Shown here: in pieces, positions 35,746 to 45,087 of the stretch | How positions within the stretch are numbered: the first letter of the stretch is position 1 | Layout: each line of letters starts with the position of its first letter | Source of the DNA: Prosthecodimorpha hirschii | GTDB taxonomy: Bacteria; Pseudomonadota; Alphaproteobacteria; Rhizobiales; Ancalomicrobiaceae | Direction: 5' to 3' | Assembly (NCBI RefSeq): GCF_001305515.1 | Contig: NZ_LJYW01000001.1 | Span: forward strand, 4,545,642-4,609,641 | Length of the DNA: 64,000 nucleotides | Made by a program: the position numbers and the translations under genes | The notes under the pieces: generated by a model | The model's input: the letters and a program-made list of their open reading frames with translations, nothing else | What the model was told of the DNA's origin: nothing | Database searches by the model: none

Positions 35746-37152
35746 TTGCGGTACGTCTCGACGCGCGGCGACGCGCCCATTCTCGGCTTTTCGGAAGTCC
35801 TGCTCGCCGGCCTCGCGCGCGACGGCGGGCTCTATGTCCCGGAGACCTGGCCGACCCTGACGCCCGCGACCATTGCCGGTTTTGCCGGGCAGCCCTATTC
35901 GGAAGTCGCCTTCCGGGTGATGCATCCCTTCATCGACCCGGAGATCAGCCAGGTCGACCTGCGCCGCATCATCGACGAGGCCTATTCGGTGTTCCGGCAT
36001 CCGGCCGTGACGCCGCTGATCCAGATCGCCCCCAACCATTTCATCATGGAGCTGTTCCACGGGCCGACGCTGGCCTTCAAGGACGTCGCCATGCAGTTCC
36101 TGTCGCGGGTGATGGACTATGTCCTCGAGCGGCGCGGGGAGCGGGCGACCATCGTCGGCGCGACCTCGGGCGATACCGGCGGCGCGGCGATCGAGGCCTT
36201 CCGCGGCCGCGAGCGGACCGACATCTTCATCCTGTTCCCGAAGGGCCGCGTCTCGCCGGTGCAGCAGCGCCAGATGACCACGGTCGACGATCCGAACGTG
36301 CATGCGCTCGCGGTCGAGGGCACCTTCGACGACGCACAGGCGATCGTGAAGGGGATGTTCAACCACTTCTCGTTCCGCGACCGGGTCTCGCTGTCGGGCA
36401 TCAACTCGATCAACTGGGCGCGCATCGTCGCGCAGGTGGTCTACTATTTCGTCGCCGGCGCCACGCTCGGCGCGCCCTACCGGCCGGTCTCCTTCACCGT
36501 GCCGACCGGCAATTTCGGCGACATCTTCGCCGCCTATGTGGCGATGCGCATGGGCCTGCCGATCCGCAAGCTGGTCATCGCCACCAACGTCAACGACATC
36601 CTGGACCGGACGCTGAAGACCGGCGCCTACGAGCTGCGCGAGGTGATCCCCTCGACCTCGCCGTCGATGGACATCCAGATCTCGTCGAATTTCGAGCGGC
36701 TCCTGTTCGAGGCGACCGGCCGCGACGCCGCGCAGGTGCGCCGCATGATGCACGAGATGGCGCAGGCGCGGACCTTCTCGATCCCCGGCCCGGCCATGGA
36801 GCACATGCGCACCGTGTTCGCCTCCGGCCGCGCCGACGGCGCCGTGACGGCGCGCACCATCGCGGAGACCTACAGCCGGCTCGGCTATCTGGCCGACCCG
36901 CATACCGCGGTCGGCCTGGCGGTGGCCAACGAGCATCTGGAACGCGGCGTGCCGATGATCACGCTGGCGACGGCGCATCCGGCTAAATTCCCGGAGGCGG
37001 TCCAGCAGGCTTCGGGTATCATGCCGCATCTGCCGAACTGGCTCGCCCACATCATGCGCCGCGAGGAGAATATGGTGCATGTGCCGGCGGAACTGGTCAC
37101 GATCGAGAAGGTGATCGAATCGAAGACCCGGGCCATCAAGGTCGGGTACTGA
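35746..37152 (+). CDS. thrC: Threonine synthase
   Basis: 468 residues from TTG 35746, giving the standard alphaproteobacterial N-terminus RYVSTRGDAPILGFSEVLLA; a GGGGA ribosome-binding site precedes it. An upstream GTG (35719) would add nine unusual residues. The pyridoxal-phosphate lysine is in FHGPTLAFKDVAMQF, and the phosphate-binding loop is TSGDTGGAAIEAF. It converts O-phosphohomoserine to threonine. thrB (homoserine kinase) is about 20 kb away at 57750, so the threonine genes are split here. It heads a run with the M16 peptidase gene. Confidence 0.96.
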   Translation: MRYVSTRGDAPILGFSEVLLAGLARDGGLYVPETWPTLTPATIAGFAGQPYSEVAFRVMHPFIDPEISQVDLRRIIDEAYSVFRHPAVTPLIQIAPNHFIMELFHGPTLAFKDVAMQFLSRVMDYVLERRGERATIVGATSGDTGGAAIEAFRGRERTDIFILFPKGRVSPVQQRQMTTVDDPNVHALAVEGTFDDAQAIVKGMFNHFSFRDRVSLSGINSINWARIVAQVVYYFVAGATLGAPYRPVSFTVPTGNFGDIFAAYVAMRMGLPIRKLVIATNVNDILDRTLKTGAYELREVIPSTSPSMDIQISSNFERLLFEATGRDAAQVRRMMHEMAQARTFSIPGPAMEHMRTVFASGRADGAVTARTIAETYSRLGYLADPHTAVGLAVANEHLERGVPMITLATAHPAKFPEAVQQASGIMPHLPNWLAHIMRREENMVHVPAELVTIEKVIESKTRAIKVGY

Positions 37153-37188
37153 CGGGCGCAAAGACCCGGCGGAGGAAACGGAGACGAT

Positions 37189-38466
37189 ATGGCGGTTGAG
37201 GTCTCGAGGCTCCCGAACGGATTGGCTGTGGTCACGGAGACCATGCCGCATCTGGAATCGGCGACCGTCGGCGTCTGGGTCGGCGCCGGCGCCCGGTCCG
37301 AGCGTCCCGAGGAGCACGGCATCTCGCATCTCCTCGAGCACATGGCCTTCAAGGGGACGCGCCGCCGCAACGCCCGCCAGATCGCCGAGGAGATCGAGGC
37401 GGTCGGCGGCGAGATCAACGCCGCCACCTCGGTCGAGACGACCGCCTACTACGCCCGCATCCTCAAGGGCGACCTGCCGCTCGCCGTCGACATCCTGTCC
37501 GACATCCTGACCGAATCGGTGTTCGACCCGGGCGAGTTGGAGCGCGAGCAGCACGTCATCCTGCAGGAGATCGGCGCCGCCTACGACATGCCCGAGGACC
37601 ACGTCTTCGACCAGCTGCAGCAGTCGGCCTTTCCGGGCCAGCCGATCGGCCGGCCGATCCTCGGCACGCCCGAGACCGTCAAGGGCTTCACCCCGGAGGC
37701 GCTTGCCGGCTATCTCGGCGGGCATTATCGCGGCCCCGTCATGGTGCTCGCCGCCGCCGGCGGCATCGAGCATGACGATGTGTTGCGCCTGGCCGAGGAG
37801 CGCTTCGGCGGCATCGGCAACGGCGCGGCGCCGGCGATCGAGACCGCGACCTATCACGGCGGCAGCTGGCGCGAGGAGCGCGACCTGCACGAGGTGCAGA
37901 TCACGCTCGGCTTCGAGGGGCGCCACTACACCTCGCCGGATCACTATGCCGCCCAGGTGCTCGCCGCCACGCTCGGCGGCGGCATGTCCTCGCGCCTGTT
38001 CCAGGAGGTGCGCGAGAAGCGCGGCCTCTGCTATTCGATCTCGGCCTTCCACTGGGGCTATGCCGATACCGGTCTGTTCGGCGTCCACGCCGCGACCGGG
38101 GAGGGCGATGTCGACGAACTGGTGCCGCTGATGCTCGGCGAGATCGAGCGCATTTCGGGCGATCTGGCCGCCGACGAGGTCGCCCGCGCCAAGGCGCAGA
38201 TGCGTGCCGGCCTGCTGATGAGCCTCGAAAGCCCGACCTCGCGCGCCAGCTCGCTGTCGCGCCAGATGCTGATCCATGGACGGCCGCTGACCGCGCGCGA
38301 GATCATCGCGCGGATCGACGAGGTCGGCGTCGAGCAGGTCCGGCGTCTCGCCGCGGACATCTTCGCCGGGTCTCCGCCGACCGTCGCCGTGATCGGGCCG
38401 CCCGACGTGTCCGTCGATCCCGATCTGGTCGCACGCCGGATGGGTTCGCCGCGCAAGGCTGCGTGA
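37189..38466 (+). CDS. M16 family zinc peptidase (mitochondrial-processing-peptidase-like)
   Basis: 425 residues. The inverted zinc motif HLLEH is in EHGISHLLEHMAFKGT, with a downstream Glu region ATSVETTAYYARILK. The C-terminal half has the related non-catalytic M16 domain (GGGMSSRLFQEVREKRGLCY). Alphaproteobacterial members are close to the ancestor of the mitochondrial processing peptidase beta subunit and degrade or process small peptides. The gene starts 36 bp after thrC and is probably co-transcribed, an arrangement common in this order. Confidence 0.95.
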   Translation: MAVEVSRLPNGLAVVTETMPHLESATVGVWVGAGARSERPEEHGISHLLEHMAFKGTRRRNARQIAEEIEAVGGEINAATSVETTAYYARILKGDLPLAVDILSDILTESVFDPGELEREQHVILQEIGAAYDMPEDHVFDQLQQSAFPGQPIGRPILGTPETVKGFTPEALAGYLGGHYRGPVMVLAAAGGIEHDDVLRLAEERFGGIGNGAAPAIETATYHGGSWREERDLHEVQITLGFEGRHYTSPDHYAAQVLAATLGGGMSSRLFQEVREKRGLCYSISAFHWGYADTGLFGVHAATGEGDVDELVPLMLGEIERISGDLAADEVARAKAQMRAGLLMSLESPTSRASSLSRQMLIHGRPLTAREIIARIDEVGVEQVRRLAADIFAGSPPTVAVIGPPDVSVDPDLVARRMGSPRKAA

Positions 38467-38475
38467 GGCGGCGGC

Positions 38476-39069
38476 ATGGCCTTCCTGCGGGCATCCGCCT
38501 TCGAACCGGTCCCGATCATCAGGGGGGACGGCTTCTATCTGCGCAGCCCCGCGCTCGGCGATCACACCGCCTGGGCGTCCTTGCGCGAACAGAGCCGCAG
38601 CTTCCTGTCGCCCTGGGAGCCGACCTGGCCGGTCGACGATCTGGACAAGGCCGCCTTCCGGCGCCGCATCAAGCGCTACCAGCAGGAGATCCGTGCCGAC
38701 CACGGCTATCCGTTCTTCCTGTTCCGCGCCCATGACCACGCCCTGCTCGGCGGCCTGACGCTCGCCTATATCCGGCGCGGCGTGACCCAGTCCTGCTCGC
38801 TCGGCTACTGGATGGGGCAGCCCCATGCCGGCCGCGGCCTGATGACCGCGGCCGTGCGCGCCGTGCTGCCCTACGGCTTCCAGACGCTGCGGCTGCATCG
38901 GATCGAGGCCGCCTGCCTGCCCTCCAACGCGGCCTCGATCGCGCTCCTCGAAAAGGTCGGATTCACCCGCGAGGGATACGCCCGCCGTTATCTGTGCATC
39001 AACGGCTACTGGCAGGACCACCTGCTCTTCGCCATGGTCGACGAGGACTGGTACCAGACGCGGCGCTGA
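38476..39069 (+). CDS. GNAT family N-acetyltransferase (RimJ-like)
   Basis: 197 residues, starting 9 bp after the M16 peptidase. The acetyl-CoA motif A region is YWMGQPHAGRGLMTAAVRAVL, and the late motif B is IEAACLPSNAASIALLEKVGF, both as in ribosomal-protein alanine acetyltransferases of the RimJ type. It probably acetylates a protein N-terminus. The gene position after thrC and the peptidase is typical of Rhizobiales. Confidence 0.9.
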   Translation: MAFLRASAFEPVPIIRGDGFYLRSPALGDHTAWASLREQSRSFLSPWEPTWPVDDLDKAAFRRRIKRYQQEIRADHGYPFFLFRAHDHALLGGLTLAYIRRGVTQSCSLGYWMGQPHAGRGLMTAAVRAVLPYGFQTLRLHRIEAACLPSNAASIALLEKVGFTREGYARRYLCINGYWQDHLLFAMVDEDWYQTRR

Positions 39070-39232
39070 ATATGTCCGTCCGGACCGGATCCGAGGCGGC
39101 TGCGTCCGACCGGGCCGCTTGTGGTCGATGCGCGGAGCCGGTAACTCTGCACCACGTCTCATCGACGAGCGAACCGGCGCCGGATGCTGATTCGGTTTCG
39201 GCTTGGCTCCGATCATCAGGCCGGGAGTTCGA

Positions 39233-42181
39233 GTGTTTTCAACGTGCGCGACTGAGGCGACGCGAGAGAGCGGCATCCGCACGAGCGGTCCGGTTCTGGG
39301 CGTCGTCATCCGTGCCCTGGTCTGGCTGATCCTGGCGGTGGCCGGGATCGCCGGGACCGCTCCGGCATGGGCGTTGGAGCCGATCGACGTGGCGGTGGAC
39401 AAGCCGGCACTGGACATTACCGGGCTGGTCGAGTTCCGCATGGATGCCGGCGACCGCCTGCAGGTTTCGACCGCACCGGGTCCCGACGGTATCGTGCGCC
39501 GCATCGAGGTGCGCTCCTCGCGCCAGGGCGCGTCCGACACCGACTGGTTCGTCTTCGCGCTGCGCAACAATTCCGACGAGCAGATCGACCGGCTCCTGGT
39601 CGCACCCTTCTTCCGGCTGGCCGGTTCCGGCCTCGTCTCGCCCGATCTCGGGTCGAGCCGGATCGTCTCCATCTCGACCAGCCAGGGTTTCGCGCCGGAA
39701 CGGCAGGCCTCCAACGAGGCGGACGTCTTTCAGATCACGCTCGATCCGCGCACGGTGGTGACCTTCATCGTCGAAATGAAGACGTCCAGCCTGCCGCGGC
39801 TCCTCTTGTGGCAGCCGGACGCCTACAAGGACACGGTCAACGCCTTCACGCTCTATCGCGGCATCATCCTCGGCATTTCCGGCCTGCTCGCGCTGTTCCT
39901 GACCATCCTGTTCGTGGTCCGCGGCACCATCATGTTCCCGGCCACGGCCGGCCTCGCCTGGGCGGTGCTGGCCTATCTGTGCATCGATTTCGGCTTCTGG
40001 GGCAAGGTGTTCCGGGTCCCGCCCGGGTCCGACCAGGCCTATCGGGCGAGCGCGGAGGTGATGATCGCCACCACGCTGGTGCTGTTCCTCTACGGCTATC
40101 TGAACCTCAACCGCTGGCATGTCAGCTACAGCCACGTCGCCGCCGCCTCGATCGTGATCCTGCTCGGTCTGGTCGGCGTCGCGGTGATCGATCCGGTGCT
40201 GGCCGCCTCGATCGCCCGGCTCGCGCTGGCCATCGTCGCCGTGGTCGGCGCCGGCCTGATCGCCTACATGGCGGCGCACGGTTTCGACCGCGCCTTCATG
40301 CTGATCCCGACCTGGATCCTGCTGATCTTCTGGCTGATCGCCGCCGGCCTGACCGTGTCGGGCAGCCTCGTCAACGATGTCGTGCAGCCGGCGCTGGCCG
40401 GCGGGCTGGTGCTGATCGTGATGCTGATCGGCTTCACGGTCATGCAGCATGCCTTCACGGGCGCCGCCATGGGGCCGGGCGTGATCGGCGACGTGGAGCG
40501 CCGCGCGCTGGCGCTGGTCGGCTCCGGCGACATGATCTGGGACTGGGACGTGGCGCGCGACCACATCTGGACCAGCCCGGAGACCGAGGACATTCTCGGC
40601 GTCGAGCCCGGCACGCTGGAGGGCCCCGCGCGCGGCTGGCTCGAGATCCTGCATCCGCAGGATCGCGACCGTTTCCGCACCACCCTCGACGCCGTCGTCG
40701 AGCAGCGCCGCGGCCGCGTCTCGCTGGCCTTCCGGCTGCGCTGCGAGGATGGCCATTTCCGCTGGTTCCAGCTGCGCGCGCGGCCCGTGCTCGGCGGCGA
40801 CGGCGAGGTCGGCCGCTGCGTCGGCACCCTGCTCGACGTGACCGATGCGCGCACCACCGAGGAACGGCTGCTGCACGACGCCGTCCACGACAACCTGACC
40901 GGCCTGCCGAACCGCGAGCTGTTCCTCGACCGCATCATCGCGGCGCTGGCCCGCTCGCGCGCCGACGGGACCGGGCGGCCGTCGATCCTGGTGCTCGACA
41001 TCGACCGCTTCAAGCAGGTCAACGACAGCCTCGGCCTGTCGGTCGGCGATTCCATGCTGCTGACCGTCGCCCGGCGGCTCGCCCGTCAGCTGAAGCCGCA
41101 GGACAGCCTGGCGCGCATCTCCGGCGACCAGTTCGGCATCGTGCTGATCTCCGAGCAGGACCCCGAACGGGTCGCCGCCTTCGCCGATTCGATCCGCCGC
41201 GCCATCCGGGCGCCGATCACCTTCGGCGAGCGCGAGATCTTCCTGACCGCCTCGATCGGCATCGCCGTCTATGACGGCCAGAGCCGCAAGGAGGACGAAC
41301 TGGTCAAGGATGCCGAGATCGCCATGCACCATGCCAAGCGGCTCGGCGGCGACCGGCTCGAAGCCTTCCGTCCGTCGCTCCGCACCCATGGCGGCGATGC
41401 GCTGACCATGGAGGCGGACCTGCGCAAGGCGATCGAGAAGGAGGAGATCCGCATCCTCTACCAGCCGATCCTGTCGATCGCGGAGAACCGCATCGCCGGC
41501 TTCGAGGCGCTGGTGCGCTGGGACCATCCCAAGCGCGGCCGCGTGCCGCCGCAGGAATTCATCTCCATCGCCGAACGCACCGGCCTGATCATCCCGCTCG
41601 GCCTGTTCGTGCTCGACAAGACCGCCCGGCAGCTGTCGCAGTGGCAGGAGGAGTTCGAGCAGGACCCGCCGCTCTTCGCCAGCGTCAACGTGTCGAGCCG
41701 GCAGCTGATCCGCCACGATCTGATCAACGACGTGAAGTCGGTCATGTCGCGCGTCGATCTCGCGCGCGGCTCGCTCAAGATCGAGGTGACCGAAAGCCTC
41801 GTCATGGAGAATCCGGAATACACCGCCAAGGTGCTGATCCGGATCAAGGAACTCGGTGCCAGCCTGGCGCTCGACGACTTCGGCACCGGCTATTCGTCGC
41901 TGTCCTATCTGCAGCGCTTCCCGTTCGACACGATCAAGATCGACCAGTCCTTCGTGCGCGGCGACGGCAAGGAACGGCCGCTGCTCCTGAAGACGATCGT
42001 CGGCCTCGGCCGCGACCTCGGCATGAGCGTCGTCGCCGAAGGGGTGGAGACCGAGGAGCAGGCCAAGGAACTGAAGCTGCTCGGCTGCGACTATGCCCAG
42101 GGCTTCCACTACGGCCAGCCGATCCCGCCCGAAGAGGTCCGCCGCCTGCTCGACCGCCGGCAGCGCGTCGCCGCGCAGTAG
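39233..42181 (+). CDS. Membrane-bound c-di-GMP phosphodiesterase with PAS, degenerate GGDEF and intact EAL domains
   Basis: 982 residues from GTG 39233, with GGGAG upstream; a TTG start 30 bp earlier is possible. Order: signal segment (to about 45), a periplasmic domain resembling 7TMR-DISM extracellular domains (45-200), about seven membrane helices (205-400), PAS/PAC (423-540), GGDEF (546-715) and EAL (736-972). The GGDEF site is SGDQF, so cyclase activity is unlikely. The EAL catalytic residues look complete (FEALVRW, NVSSRQL, EVTESLVM, LDDFGTGYSSLSYL, AEGVETEEQ). It should degrade c-di-GMP in response to a periplasmic or small-molecule signal. Confidence 0.92.
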   Translation: MFSTCATEATRESGIRTSGPVLGVVIRALVWLILAVAGIAGTAPAWALEPIDVAVDKPALDITGLVEFRMDAGDRLQVSTAPGPDGIVRRIEVRSSRQGASDTDWFVFALRNNSDEQIDRLLVAPFFRLAGSGLVSPDLGSSRIVSISTSQGFAPERQASNEADVFQITLDPRTVVTFIVEMKTSSLPRLLLWQPDAYKDTVNAFTLYRGIILGISGLLALFLTILFVVRGTIMFPATAGLAWAVLAYLCIDFGFWGKVFRVPPGSDQAYRASAEVMIATTLVLFLYGYLNLNRWHVSYSHVAAASIVILLGLVGVAVIDPVLAASIARLALAIVAVVGAGLIAYMAAHGFDRAFMLIPTWILLIFWLIAAGLTVSGSLVNDVVQPALAGGLVLIVMLIGFTVMQHAFTGAAMGPGVIGDVERRALALVGSGDMIWDWDVARDHIWTSPETEDILGVEPGTLEGPARGWLEILHPQDRDRFRTTLDAVVEQRRGRVSLAFRLRCEDGHFRWFQLRARPVLGGDGEVGRCVGTLLDVTDARTTEERLLHDAVHDNLTGLPNRELFLDRIIAALARSRADGTGRPSILVLDIDRFKQVNDSLGLSVGDSMLLTVARRLARQLKPQDSLARISGDQFGIVLISEQDPERVAAFADSIRRAIRAPITFGEREIFLTASIGIAVYDGQSRKEDELVKDAEIAMHHAKRLGGDRLEAFRPSLRTHGGDALTMEADLRKAIEKEEIRILYQPILSIAENRIAGFEALVRWDHPKRGRVPPQEFISIAERTGLIIPLGLFVLDKTARQLSQWQEEFEQDPPLFASVNVSSRQLIRHDLINDVKSVMSRVDLARGSLKIEVTESLVMENPEYTAKVLIRIKELGASLALDDFGTGYSSLSYLQRFPFDTIKIDQSFVRGDGKERPLLLKTIVGLGRDLGMSVVAEGVETEEQAKELKLLGCDYAQGFHYGQPIPPEEVRRLLDRRQRVAAQ

Positions 42182-42340
42182 CAGGCCGCCGCCCCCGAAC
42201 CGCACGGATCACGTCATCCGGCGCGGGGAGAGGCCAGGGGCGGCAGGCTTCCGCCGTGACCTAGGGTCGAAGACCGGCGATCGGGCGGGGGCGTAGTCGC
42301 GGGCGGAGGCCGCCCGCAACCCGGTCTGCGCAGCCGGTGG

Positions 42341-43927
42341 CTACCAGCTCTTCAAGGCCCGCAGGGTCGGGGTCTTCTTGGTGAAGTGGTCGCCCATGCG
42401 GCCGATCAGGCGGTCGAGCAGTTCGACCGCCGCGACCACCTCCGGCCCCTTGTTGAGCATGACGCATTCGGCGCGGGCCGCCATGGCGGCATCGGTCATC
42501 TCGCCGCGCGACGGCACGCCGTCCTTGACCAGATCCTCCAGGACCTGGGTCGCCCAGATGGCCGGCACCCGGGCGGCCTCGCAGATCCAGAGGATCTCCT
42601 CCTGCATTTCGGCCAGCCGCTCGAAGCCGATCTCCGCCGCCAGGTCGCCGCGCGCGATCATGACGCCGAACGGGCGGCGTCCCGCGGCCCGGGCGATCAA
42701 TGCCGGCAGGTTGGCGACCGCCTCGGGCCGCTCGATCTTGGCGATCAGGCCGAGCGGCTTGGCGCTGGCATTGCGGGCCGCCAGCATGTCCTCCAGAAGG
42801 TCGATGTCGGCCGCGTGGCTGACGCAGGAATAGCCGATCATGTCGGCGATCGCGATCACGGCCTCGAGGTCGGCCGCGTCCTTGTCGGTCAGGGGCGACA
42901 GGCCGAGCGCGGTGTCGGGCAGGTTCAGACCCTTCTCGGGCTTCAGCTTGGCGCCGCCGGTCTTGGCGCGCAGGACATGCAGGCGCGCCCGGTCCTCCGA
43001 GACCGCCTCGACCACTGCCTCGACCTTGCCGTCGTCGTAGCGGACCCGGTCGCCGACCGAGAGCCGGCGCACGATCTCGGGCAGCGAGACCGCCGCCACG
43101 AAGGGCTCGTGCTTGCCGGCCTCCGGCGTGCCCTCGGCGATCAGAACCAGGTTCGAGCCGGGCACGAGCCGGCCCTTGTCGTGTACCGCGACCGCGCCGG
43201 TCCGGATCTTCGGGCCGGCGATGTCCATCAGGATCGGCACGGCGCGGCCGCTGCGCGCGGCGGCGGCGCGGACATGGCCGGCCATCCGGCGCCAGGCGTC
43301 GGGATCGTCATGGGCGCAGTTGATGCGCGCCACGTCCATGCCGGCCGCGACCAGGCGGTCGGCCAGGGCGCCGTCGTCGGCCGCCTCGCCCGGCAGGGTG
43401 ACCATGATCCGTCCGCGCCGATGCGGGCGCGGCGCACCGAGGAGGGCCTCCGTATGGACGGCGAGGGCGGTTTCGCCGGCGAAGAAAGCGGCCTCGGTCG
43501 GCTCCTCCACCGGGGCCGGACGGCCGGCCAGCGCCGCCAGCGCGAAGGCCACGGCGTCGAGGGTCGGCAGCACGCGGCCCTCCATGCGGCCGAGCGACGA
43601 CAGGCCGTGCCGCATCAGGCGGCGCTGCAGGTCGCGCAGGTCGTGGTGGCGGACGGCCAGATAGTGGGCGAGGTTGACGACCCCGGGGTCGTCCGCTGTC
43701 GCCGGCCCGGCGAAGCGCCCGATCAGGCCGCCGGCCTCCTCGAGAACCCGGCCGCGCAGGGCCAGGACGTCGTCGAGCAGGCCGGAGAGGGCGCCCGCAT
43801 GAACCGGCGCGGCCGCCGGGCTTGGCGATGCGGCAGCGACGGAGACGGACGGAAGGACGGTGGCGGCAGGGGAGGGGGCAGCGGGGGAGGAGACTGCGGG
43901 GGCGGCGGAGGTGGACTTGCGCGGCAT
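42341..43927 (-). CDS. Divergent pyruvate-kinase-like protein lacking the C-terminal domain
   Basis: 528 residues from ATG at 43927 (MPRKSTSAAP). Residues 1-165 are a Pro/Ala-rich leader and a helical region unlike any pyruvate kinase domain I know. The TIM barrel with inserted B domain runs from about 172 to the end (RGRIMVTLPG, MDIAGPKIRTGAV, LIAKIERPEAV with the catalytic-lysine segment, MIARGDLAAEIG, ATQVLEDLVKDGVPSRGEMTDAA). The allosteric C domain of classical pyruvate kinase is missing. The active-site residues look conserved, so a PEP or oxoacid phosphotransfer reaction is likely. Its metabolic role is uncertain. Confidence 0.8.
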   Translation of the reverse strand: MPRKSTSAAPAVSSPAAPSPAATVLPSVSVAAASPSPAAAPVHAGALSGLLDDVLALRGRVLEEAGGLIGRFAGPATADDPGVVNLAHYLAVRHHDLRDLQRRLMRHGLSSLGRMEGRVLPTLDAVAFALAALAGRPAPVEEPTEAAFFAGETALAVHTEALLGAPRPHRRGRIMVTLPGEAADDGALADRLVAAGMDVARINCAHDDPDAWRRMAGHVRAAAARSGRAVPILMDIAGPKIRTGAVAVHDKGRLVPGSNLVLIAEGTPEAGKHEPFVAAVSLPEIVRRLSVGDRVRYDDGKVEAVVEAVSEDRARLHVLRAKTGGAKLKPEKGLNLPDTALGLSPLTDKDAADLEAVIAIADMIGYSCVSHAADIDLLEDMLAARNASAKPLGLIAKIERPEAVANLPALIARAAGRRPFGVMIARGDLAAEIGFERLAEMQEEILWICEAARVPAIWATQVLEDLVKDGVPSRGEMTDAAMAARAECVMLNKGPEVVAAVELLDRLIGRMGDHFTKKTPTLRALKSW

Positions 43928-44119
43928 GGGCTCGCCTGGCTCGAAGGAAGATGCATGAGCATCCCTGCAGAGCATGACAGGAGCATGGGTGTCATCGCCC
44001 GAAGCCCCGTCATCCGTATTCGACCCGACCGGAGGGCCGGTGCCGCCCGACGGCTCGATGGTCCCGAAAGTCTCCTCCGGCCCGATAGTCTCGTCCGGCA
44101 GTCCGGGCGGGACGGCGCC

Positions 44120-44875
44120 TCAGCTCCCGGCGGGGGGCCGCCGCAAGCGGCCGATCACGAAGGCGAGCCAGACGCCGGCAAGCGTCGCGGCCAGTCCGTA
44201 CCAGGTCAGCGCATATTGCCAATGATTGTTGGTGAAGGTGACGAGCGTCTCGCCGGCTTGCGGCAGACCGCCGGGCGGGGTCTGCGCGGCGGCCGCATCG
44301 AGGGTCAGCGGAAAGGTGCGGGCCGGGTCGAGACCGGCGGCGCGGGCGATCTCACGCGCGTCGCGGGTGAACCAGACATTGTTGGCGCGGTCGTTCGCGG
44401 GGGTGAACAGGTTGCTGCCTTCGGGGCGGCGCAAGAGGCCTTCGACGGTGGTCTCGCCTTCGATCTGGCTGCCGGGCCGGCTGGCCGGCATCTTGCGGTC
44501 GAGCGGCACGAAGCCGCGATTGACGACGATCACGCTGCCGTCGTCGCGCAGGAGCGGCGTCACCACGAAATAGCCCTGGCCCGACAGGCGGCCCTTCGGA
44601 TTGACCAGGGTGTGGAAGACGTGGACCTCCTTGTCGTTCAGGAAGCGCCCGGTGACGCGCGCGGCGGCATAGTCCTTGGCGTCCGCGTCGATCGCGGGCC
44701 AGACCGGTTCCGGCGGCAGGTTCTCGGCCGGCAGCGTGATGCGCGTCTTGACCCGCCCCATCATCGCCTCCTTCCAGGCGAGCCGGTCCATCTGCCAGTT
44801 GCCAAGCGCGACCAGGATCGCAAACACGACAGCGGCGGCGAGGGTCGGCCAGAGCACGAGGCGGAGACGGGACAT
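44120..44875 (-). CDS. SURF1 family cytochrome oxidase assembly protein
   Basis: 251 residues with one membrane helix near each end (residues about 9-28 and 222-242) and a periplasmic domain between them, the SURF1 layout. Typical segments are LGNWQMDRLAWKEAM, GQGYFVVTPLLRDDGSVIVV and YALTWYGLAATLAGVWLAFV. It aids heme a insertion into subunit I. It is the last gene of the oxidase cluster, separated from DUF983 by a three-stem-loop element. Confidence 0.95.
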   Translation of the reverse strand: MSRLRLVLWPTLAAAVVFAILVALGNWQMDRLAWKEAMMGRVKTRITLPAENLPPEPVWPAIDADAKDYAAARVTGRFLNDKEVHVFHTLVNPKGRLSGQGYFVVTPLLRDDGSVIVVNRGFVPLDRKMPASRPGSQIEGETTVEGLLRRPEGSNLFTPANDRANNVWFTRDAREIARAAGLDPARTFPLTLDAAAAQTPPGGLPQAGETLVTFTNNHWQYALTWYGLAATLAGVWLAFVIGRLRRPPAGS

Positions 44876-44969
44876 CGGCGTTCCTGCATTGGACCCGGTC
44901 AGGGGCGCACGGCCGGCACGGGCAGGCGCGGATGCGGCCCCGCCGATCGGCTTCGGCGCGCACTCATAG

Positions 44970-45087
44970 CAACGGCCCAGGATGCTGACGCATCGGGCCG
45001 TTGAAGCAACGCGAATGTCTCATCGGCGTCAGAGGCATGAGAAATTCGCGTATCGAATACCGACGATCATTCCATGACCGTCGGTAT
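44970..45087 (+). repeat. Three-stem-loop intergenic element, copy C
   Basis: Third copy of the ~118-bp family: AACGGCCC...GGGCCGTT with inner GATGC/GCATC (44971-45002), GCGAATGTCTCAT/ATGAGAAATTCGC (one mismatch), and ATACCGACGATCAT/ATGACCGTCGGTAT ending at 45087. It lies inside the cox cluster between DUF983 and SURF1; its stem-3 end overlaps the DUF983 stop codon by one base. Confidence 0.92.

Noticed and set aside
35668-39714. 1348-residue minus-strand frame
   Set aside because: It is antisense to thrC, the M16 peptidase and the GNAT genes, all of which have strong motifs. High GC keeps the opposite frame open.
41110-41140. GGDEF domain considered an active diguanylate cyclase
   Set aside because: The site reads SGDQF, lacking the GG(D/E)EF residues needed for catalysis.
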